Source of the DNA: Podocnemis expansa
Taxonomy: Eukaryota > Chordata > Testudines > Podocnemididae
Length of the DNA: 64,000 bases
Reading direction: 5' to 3'
NCBI GenBank assembly: GCA_007922195.1
Contig: ML682005.1
Span: forward strand, 27,577,183 to 27,641,182
In this document: piece by piece, positions 57,120 to 64,000 of the stretch
Layout: every line of letters begins with the position of its first letter
Numbering within the stretch: the first letter of the stretch is position 1
Notes under the pieces: model-generated
What the model was told of the DNA's origin: nothing
Database searches by the model: none
The model's input: only the letters and a program-made list of their open reading frames with translations
Program-made: the position numbers and the translations under genes

Positions 57120-59995
57120 TTTAATGTTTCACAGCCTGAGTGCATTTTAAATGAATAATATATAGAATTTTACATCATTTGAGAGAACTGAGTGACTGAG
57201 TAGTCTTTCTTATTGCAGCAGTATTGTAGCTCAAAATTGCCCTAAACATCTACTCTATAAGATGCATACCATGGTGGATGGACCATACATGGACCATACA
57301 TGGAACCTGCGAGACACAACCCAATCAATTTTCCAGGTTGGAAATCTTTTCTAATAACAATCTGCTATTCCATCTGAGTCTTTCATGAATGGTAATTGGA
57401 CAAAATACTAAGAACTGAAGGTCATTTTACATAGAAAATAAATGAAAGAGTGTAATCCAGTGATTCTTAAAGGAGAATGACTGCTGGCTGTAAACCAAAG
57501 AAAGTAGATTTGCAAGTAATATGTCAATATCTTTGGGTCAGCTGCATCTAATCCAACTAGTAGCTGAGGAGATAAAGTGGCTTTAGCAATTGCGTCAATT
57601 CTGGATTAAAGGAAATCTGTGAGATCTTAATATATTATTTCTCCTGTGTTGCTGCCACTTTACATTTTTAAAGGACTTATCATTGGTTTAGCAGAGAGAA
57701 TTGAAACAGAAACAACAGAGATCTAAAAAAACTGACCAAAATGTCCCTCAGAAGAAGTTCAACCAAAATATAAATTGTTTTTATGACCATGCACCAGCTT
57801 TTTCACTGATTTTAAGCTGTCACTTTGGGTTTATTTCACTAGAACTGCTGAGGACATCAGCAGAGAAAACAACTAAGAATGAATGACAGGGAACAGTGAA
57901 AGTGACAGAGACCTTTGAAAGCGCAATTTCTGAAACAAGAATGTGTACTGTAGAACACACAGAGTTTTTCATTAAACTGACCTCTCCTGGGTGGGGGGAA
58001 TTTTTGTGGCTACTGTCAGACAATTCATAGAGCCTTAGATACCATTTTAAGGGAGAAGAATCTGAGGTGGCTGCCTCAACCTCTGCTTACAAATTACAAA
58101 TATTTTGTACTCTGGTATTCTGCATTATCTTTTCCAGGTTCCCTCTTCCTATTAGTCACTTTTATTGATGTGTTTTACCTTTGACTGAGGACACGAAAAG
58201 GGTAAAACTGTTCCATCAAATTGTAAAAGGGGTGAGTTATGGCCAATTAAACTAGAACCTCTTCCTTACAACTTCAGAGAACTATCTACATTAGCTAAAA
58301 GTGAACAGGAGATGATAAATAGCAAAACTTTGTTTCCAGAGTGTTTTGTATTTCTTATTGATATAGTTTGCATTAACTTGGTTTCAAAACCAATGAGCCA
58401 GGCTTAACTGTATTCTACTGACTTTCCTTGGTAGAGGAGATGGAAAAAATGCAACCACAATCTCTGCTGGGGAATTTCAAAGTTACCAATGGGAGGAGGA
58501 ATCAAACTGAAGAGTTCTCCAACCCTTGTGCAGCTTTTTATCCATGGTACTTTCTTTTTAGTTGGTTTTGCGGCACAAGGCAGTGGGAGAAGCCCCATCT
58601 CTAGTCTTATTTATTTTTGAAACAAGGCTCTAAATTGTTCTTGACAGCTTTGAAAGGGAGTTCTATAACTGATTTTCCGGACAGAAATAGTCACACATCT
58701 GGACTCTGAAGCTAAAAGAGGGGTGAAAGAGAACACCCTAACCCATACCCCAGTTTTCCAAGACATAATTCTTGATCTGCTTGGAGAAACAAACTCTGTC
58801 TTTTTAAGACAGGACCCAGTTTCTTCTGAAGAAAGAGGAGGCTGTGAGCATGCAATTGGCTCCCTCAGGGCCGGTAAAACACACAGATTAACTGAAAAAT
58901 TTTTGCTGGAATCAGGAACATTGTGACTAAAGTGAAGACACCATCAAGTCAGAGAGATAAATCATAGCCCTCTAAGAAAAGGGAGCAGGGAAGGAATCAG
59001 TGCTGGTAATGGGGAACACTAAGTACACCCAAAAAGGGAAAAGCCAGAGACTGAGTGCATGCAAAGGTTCAGAAAGAGGTTAGAATAACAACCTCAAAAC
59101 CAACCACCTCAATAACCAGCCTTAAAACCAGACTTCCTGAACAGAGGGTATGGTATCATAAAGATATTTGTAAGCACTCACCTCTGATAAAAAAAATGGT
59201 GATAATGTTAAACTTGTGTTGAGAATTTGAATATTCCTCTAAACTCTTGTAATAAGATATATTAATCAGATTTTTGGGAAAGCCTTTGAAAATGCTAAAA
59301 ATGATAAACTGGGAAACTGAGACAGGCCATCTAATGGCTTTGATGACTGGATGCCAAAAGAGCCTTACACGCACTGTGTTGGAGCTAATTTGTGACTAAC
59401 GCTCTTTCAGTAAACCAAGGGAGGGAGACACATTTCACTCTAAAGCAGCACACAGTAAACGTCTTAGTCATCATTTCTGTATGGTTGTAATAACTCATAA
59501 GAAGTACACCATGTTAGACACATAATGGAAGATCATAATCAGCTAAAACCCATTGTGCTATCAACATATGCATAGTGGTAATATGCGTCAAGTTAAAAGA
59601 TTTTGCTTTTATCACAATATTTTATAAGTACCAGCAAAGGAGACACCCAGGAGACACTCAGCAGCCATCAATCAGTGAAGGAGTGGCAAGCAAAAGATTT
59701 ACGATACCATGACCAGTGAACACGACTATACAACAGAGATTTGTTCAACTCCATGACTCACTCATATAGGAGAGGTTAAGCAACTTAGTGACTCATCAGA
59801 GCTCACCTGGACATGCCTAGACTAATGTCTAATGGCCACATGGTCAAAAAGATACAAAAGAAGGAACAGAAGATGAATACTTGATCCTCCTTCATCCATG
59901 GTGAAAGCAACAGGAAGACTGGACCCAGAGAATGCAGAAAAGCCTGTTTACTGAGAATTGGAAGATCCAAGTGGCATGAGAAAACTGCTTAATGT
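57120..59995. other. No recognised feature
   Basis: Nearly 2.9 kb of moderately AT-rich sequence without recognised repeats or coding motifs. Confidence 0.45.
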
Positions 59996-60269
59996 AGATC
60001 AGTGATTTGCAGCCTGTGGCTCTGGAGTCTCATGTGGCTCTAGGATCTGCCCCCCCCCCCCACCGGGGACCCTGAACGTGGTCTGCTCCTGGATCCAGGC
60101 CCCCCCCCCTGCCACTAGGGGAACCTGTGGGGGGCCTGGCCCTGGTTTTGGGCTCCCTGCTCCCCCTTCCAGGAGACCTTGCATCATGCACCCTAGATCA
60201 GCTCCCAGCTCCCTTTGCCTCCCCACACCAGGGGGCTACATCCATTGTGGCTCTCAAAGTGCTTGGTTA

Positions 60270-60775
60270 TTGAGCAAAACAAGCAAGGAGTCCTGTGGCA
60301 CTTAGGCTATGTCTACACTGGGAATTTAGTTTGAATTAAGGAGGCTTAATTCAAACTGAATTAGTCCTTGGCCACACTGGCTTTCCTTAGTTTGAACTAA
60401 GGAAAGATTATTTCGAATTTATAAAACCTGCCTTTAGTTTGAACTTACTGTCACTTTGAACTAAAGGCATTTTGACCTCTCAGTGTGCCTTCCTCTTTTT
60501 ATGGATTGGATGGGGGCATGGCCCTTCTTGGGTGCCTTGTTGCCACACTTCCCATGGTGCCTCCCTCTCAAGCCGGACTAGTAAGTCCTGTCCATGGACA
60601 TGCTAGTTCAATTTAGGTTTCTAGTGCAGATATGCTAATTCAAACTATGTTTGAATTAATCACAATTAGTTCAAATTAACTAATTCGAACTGAGCTCGAA
60701 CTAACATTCTTAAGTGTAGACAAAGCCAAAAAGACTAACAAATTTATTTATTGCATGAACTTTTGTGTGAAAAAT
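60270..60775 (-). repeat. Sauropsid repeat, split by a MITE
   Basis: GCAAGGAGTCCTGTGGCACT ends at 60302 and AAGACTAACAAATTTATTTA resumes at about 60730. Rejoined, they give the usual GGCACTTAAAGACTAAC order seen at 38530. Confidence 0.75.
60305..60727. mobile_element. Harbinger-type MITE (TTTGAATTAA subfamily)
   Basis: The left end is GGCTATGTCTACACTGGG. The right end reads AAGTGTAGACAAAGCC. TTA precedes it. The right side reads AAA, so one copy of the target has probably mutated. The interior is full of TAGTTTGAA and TTCAAACTA motifs. Confidence 0.85.
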
Positions 60776-60822
60776 CAATTTTAAAAAATGGATTTTCTTA
60801 TCTTTTGGGTTGCTGAACCCTG

Positions 60823-61705
60823 ATCTAAATACTGCCTAATGTAAAAGTTTTAAGATTTAGTTTGCAAATATATCTTTATTTCCTTTGGTACCAGTCTCTG
60901 ATTTAGGATGCCTACCTCTTATGCTCACTTAAAAGTCCACCCTTCTGCAGTTAATAAAGCTGCTTTATATTCTTAACTAAAACAGTATGTTTCTAGGAAG
61001 TGTTTAAAAAATCCTCGCTCCTTTGTGTCTTCTCCCTGTTGAAGTAGGGGCGAACCAGCTCATAAACTTATTGGTCAGACTTCTGACCAGGGCGGAAGAT
61101 GGCAACTTCAGAGTGCAGGGTAGGAAACTGGAGTGATGAGGCTGGTGCCCTTCTCTTAGATTTGTGAGTGGCTCTTGGAGCATTCATACAATTTAGGAGG
61201 GGTAGGGTTCCCCCTGCTGTTGGGCTGAAAGATAACAGCACTTGGAGGACTTTGCTGCTTGTCATTAGCAAAGTAGTATTGGACACAACCCATTTTTATA
61301 GCTCTGAAGATCTGCAGATATTCGCTTCAGATTTGCAGATATCCACTTTGTCAAGTTAAAGGGAGCACAGAGGTACCCGAATCCCATGTTGCACCCCAGG
61401 AAGGAGCCATGACACAGTGGCTCTCTCTTCACATGGTAGCTTCAAAAGGTTGGGTCTGAGAGTGGGAATTTGCATTCCTTTTCCTCCACATATTTCCTAG
61501 GAAACCTACTTAACATGGTTGTCCCAAAGTTCTTTCTGGTCTGTATTGTCTACATTGTTTAAAATAGTCCTTTGAAGTCAGAATGCTTCCCAGGGCTTAC
61601 ATGGGACATCGCTGCCCTCTCCCCCTGAGAAGTTACATACAATCTCACAATAATAAACAAGCTTTTCCTTTGTAATGATACAGTGGACTCCAAATTAACT
61701 TAAAT
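60823..61705. other. No recognised feature
   Basis: Short frames only. Confidence 0.45.
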
Positions 61706-62162
61706 TTAGACCTGGTTTACACTACAAAAATAGGTCAGTGTAAGACATTTTGTGTTAACCTAGTGGTGCATATTCTACTCCAAAATTAGTCTCCCACTGA
61801 GTTAAGTGCCCCTTTACAGTAAAAATAATACCACCTCCTCAACCAGCATTGAGCCATGATCAATGTACTGATATCAGTGAGCACAGAGGCAGACAGTGTT
61901 TTGGGGGGGGGGGGGGGGCTTTTTTTTTTGTCTCACAATGCCTGACACTGACTGCTCTGGTCAGACTGGTGGACTCCACTGCCCAGGGATCATGGAAGCT
62001 TATCGTGTAAAGCCTATGAATGTTTTAAATGCCTTTTCCTGATTGTCCATTTGTGCTTGCCAAGCTAGTGGCTCGTCATTGTTTCTTGGAACAGCCAAGC
62101 TAACCATGCTGGCTAGATGCATCAGATGCTTTGGCTTGAAATAGACAAGACAGGAAATATTG

Positions 62163-63930
62163 GAATTACTGAGCCAATGGGGAGAACAGGGTTTGCAAGC
62201 ACAGCTACGGAACAGCTGCAGAAATGTTGACATCTATAAGCAGATTGCACAGGAGATGCAGGAGAAGGGGTATAAGAAGGATCAGCAGTGGGTGCCCCAT
62301 GAGAAAAAGGAACTGCAGTAGCATATCAAAAGGCCAGGGAGATAAACAGACTTGCCACTTTCATAAAGAGCTGCATAGCATATGCCTCAGAGACCCTACT
62401 GCAAACCCACAGACTACATGAACATACCCCTGAAGGCCAGATCAGAGGCCCCAGAGATAAACAGTGAAGAGAATGAGGAGAAAGAGGAAAAAGATGGGGA
62501 ATATAATACCTGGGGGTCCAGATATGCTGTGAGCAAAGATCTGTTTGAGAGCCCCACTGCAATCCAATCAGTTCTGGCAGTCAAGCCAATGCAGCGGAAA
62601 GAACTTCGAGTAAACATGTAATTGCATTTCCCATTAGACTGATGTACTGATGCTCCCCCGACAACTTAACAGGACACAGCTATTGACTTTTCATTAAATA
62701 TACTTACTTATCATAGAAGAGGCAGAGGTATAACAAAGGGTGGTAATGTTGTTACCTGCTTTTCATTACCCTGTAGACTTAGGCAAAGGTGGCCATGCAG
62801 AGCAGTTTGTTTATGTAAACAATGATGTTCCTTAAATCCTTCTGAGAGATCTCAATGGCTATGTCTACAATGAAGAAGTTAGTTTGAATTAACTTAGTTT
62901 GAATTAATTAATTCAAACTAATAATGGTTAATTCAAACTAAGTTAATTTGAACTAACATGGTCCCACTAGGTCCCAAATCGAATTATCAAGTCCTTGGAC
63001 ACAACTTGTTAGTTCAGCTTATGAAGGGGGAACCATAGGAAGTCTGGCAACATGGCACGCAAGAAGGGCCATGCCCCCACTGAATACATAGACGGAGGAA
63101 GGCATCCTGGGATGAAGAAGGTCAAACCGTGTTAATTCAAACCAGCGGTTAGTTCGAATTAACGCGACTCCATTGGGTTAATTTGAACTAATAAGTTTGA
63201 AATTAACCATTACTTCAAAGTTAATCAAGGTTTTAAAACTTTGAAGTAAGTGTTCATTACTTTGAAATAAGGAATTCCTTAGTTCAAAGTAATGAAAGCC
63301 AGCATCACCATGCATTAATTTAATTTGAATAAATCCTCATTAATTCAAACTAAACTGTAAGTGTAGACATACCCAATGAAACTTTTGTGGACATTTTCTG
63401 CAATCCTCTCTTGAAGGTTGCTAGAAATGACAGTGTTATTTCTATCTCTGTGGGAGGACAGTTTCCCTTAGCAGTCAGTGAGAAATCTTGCCAGTGCCCT
63501 TGCCATACACAGACTACCAGCATACAAAGCAGCTGGCTTTGGAACTCCAGCAGTAGTTGGGCTCTGTGTACTTCTGTCATCTTCTGGAGTGAGACAGCTG
63601 CTAAAATCACCACAGACAGTGGAAATGATGTCAGAATTCAGTGTAAAAGCATCAATAAGAATGTCTTGTTCAAAACTTTAAGGGAGAAGGAGAAAGGGAG
63701 TTCTGAATCTTAGCTTTTGCTAATGCTTTTGACTATACTGACTTCTGTTTGTTTTATGTGCAGCTGCTACTGTTGCAGCCTTGATGGATTCCTCCTCTAC
63801 ACATGTGGAAGACCTGAGCTGGATAAAGATGATGATTCAGGATGACACATTCAGTGAGATCCTGAAAGCAGAGATGCATCAGATTATAGGCAGAGGGTTG
63901 GAATGGTGAATGTTGCAGACAGCTTGAAGA
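62163..63930 (+). pseudogene. Harbinger Myb/SANT-like DNA-binding protein, decayed
   Basis: The frame from 62163 reads ELLSQWGEQGLQAQLRNSCR, then DIYKQIAQEMQEKGYKKDQQ and KKELQ, the second and third helices of the Myb-like domain. In-frame stops follow between 62319 and 62378. The same frame then continues with an acidic stretch (EENEEKEEKDGE) and YAVSKDLFESP to 62621. After the MITE at 62857, an acceptor (TGTTTTATGTGCAG) at about 63764 opens a probable second exon with DLSWIKMMIQDDTFSEILKA, then more stops. It is a diverged relative of the gene at 13118-14453. Confidence 0.65.
62857..63374. mobile_element. Harbinger-type MITE in the Myb-gene intron
   Basis: The left end is GGCTATGTCTACAATG. 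The right end reads AAGTGTAGACATACCC. An exact AAT duplication flanks it (62854-62856 and 63375-63377). The interior has the TAGTTTGAATTAA palindromes of the MITE at 60305. Confidence 0.88.
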
Positions 63931-64000
63931 AAAAAAGAGTGACAGGAGAATAACCCAGGAGCCCCAGACAGAAAAGGAGAGGGAGATACACCAGGACATA

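Larger units (their letters stand above)
60000..60822. mobile_element. hAT-type element carrying two nested insertions
   Basis: The left end is CAGTGATTTGCAGCC. The right end reads GGGTTGCTGAACCCTG. Flanks ATGTAGAT (59992-59999) and ATCTAAAT (60823-60830) match at 6 of 8 positions. Inside lie a sauropsid repeat and, within that, a MITE. Confidence 0.7.
61709..64000 (+). mobile_element. Decayed PIF/Harbinger element, right end outside window
   Basis: TTA at 61706-61708 is followed by GACCTGGTTTACACTAC, a Harbinger-type end. The body holds a Myb/SANT-like gene on the plus strand. No transposase was seen before the window ends. The region includes a G16 run at 61903-61918 and a T10 run after it, where assembly errors are likely. 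Confidence 0.7.

Overview
This window looks like non-coding or intronic DNA from a reptile, most probably a cryptodiran turtle. The evidence is the repeat content: tRNA-derived SINEs that read like the tortoise/Cry family, several CR1 elements (one with both ORFs), PIF/Harbinger elements with ends like GGCTATGTCTACAC, several short hAT-type elements, and the sauropsid repeat ending in GACTAACACGGCTACC. I found no convincing host protein-coding exon, rRNA, functional tRNA, CRISPR array or bacterial-style operon. The coding capacity I can support all belongs to mobile elements. Family names come from recognition of motifs, not from a search.

Layout. 1-1605 is the 3' part of a non-LTR retrotransposon with a restriction-like endonuclease (R2/R4/NeSL-like), and a 5'-truncated close relative follows at 2681-3056. 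3-10.5 kb is AT-rich with a foldback repeat (5605-5802) and a hAT-type element with an 8-bp target duplication (6496-6762). 10.5-18.1 kb is one antisense CR1 split by a 3.2-kb Harbinger transposon (11325-14502) that carries a transposase gene and a convergent Myb/SANT-like gene. 20005-20813 is a solo LTR. 24995-26645 is a broken gene of a multicopy, probably transposon-borne family. 27.7-39.4 kb holds two foldback Harbinger-type MITEs, a 400-base assembly gap, two antisense CR1/L3-like elements and one sense copy, the longest interrupted by an inverted-dimer repeat.

41-56 kb contains five hAT-type non-autonomous elements, three of them with exact or near-exact 8-bp duplications, together with GC-rich or G-rich minisatellites. 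60-64 kb is a nest: a MITE inside a sauropsid repeat inside a hAT-type element, then a decayed Harbinger element that runs off the right edge and has another MITE in its Myb-gene intron.

How the parts work together. The autonomous-type Harbinger has the two genes such elements need: a DDE transposase and a Myb-like partner that in this superfamily helps transposase enter the nucleus and bind DNA. Its termini resemble those of several MITEs in the same window, so a relative of it is a plausible source of the enzymes that moved them. CR1 and the endonuclease-type LINE move by target-primed reverse transcription. All copies seen here carry lesions or are incomplete, so none can be called active from this sequence.
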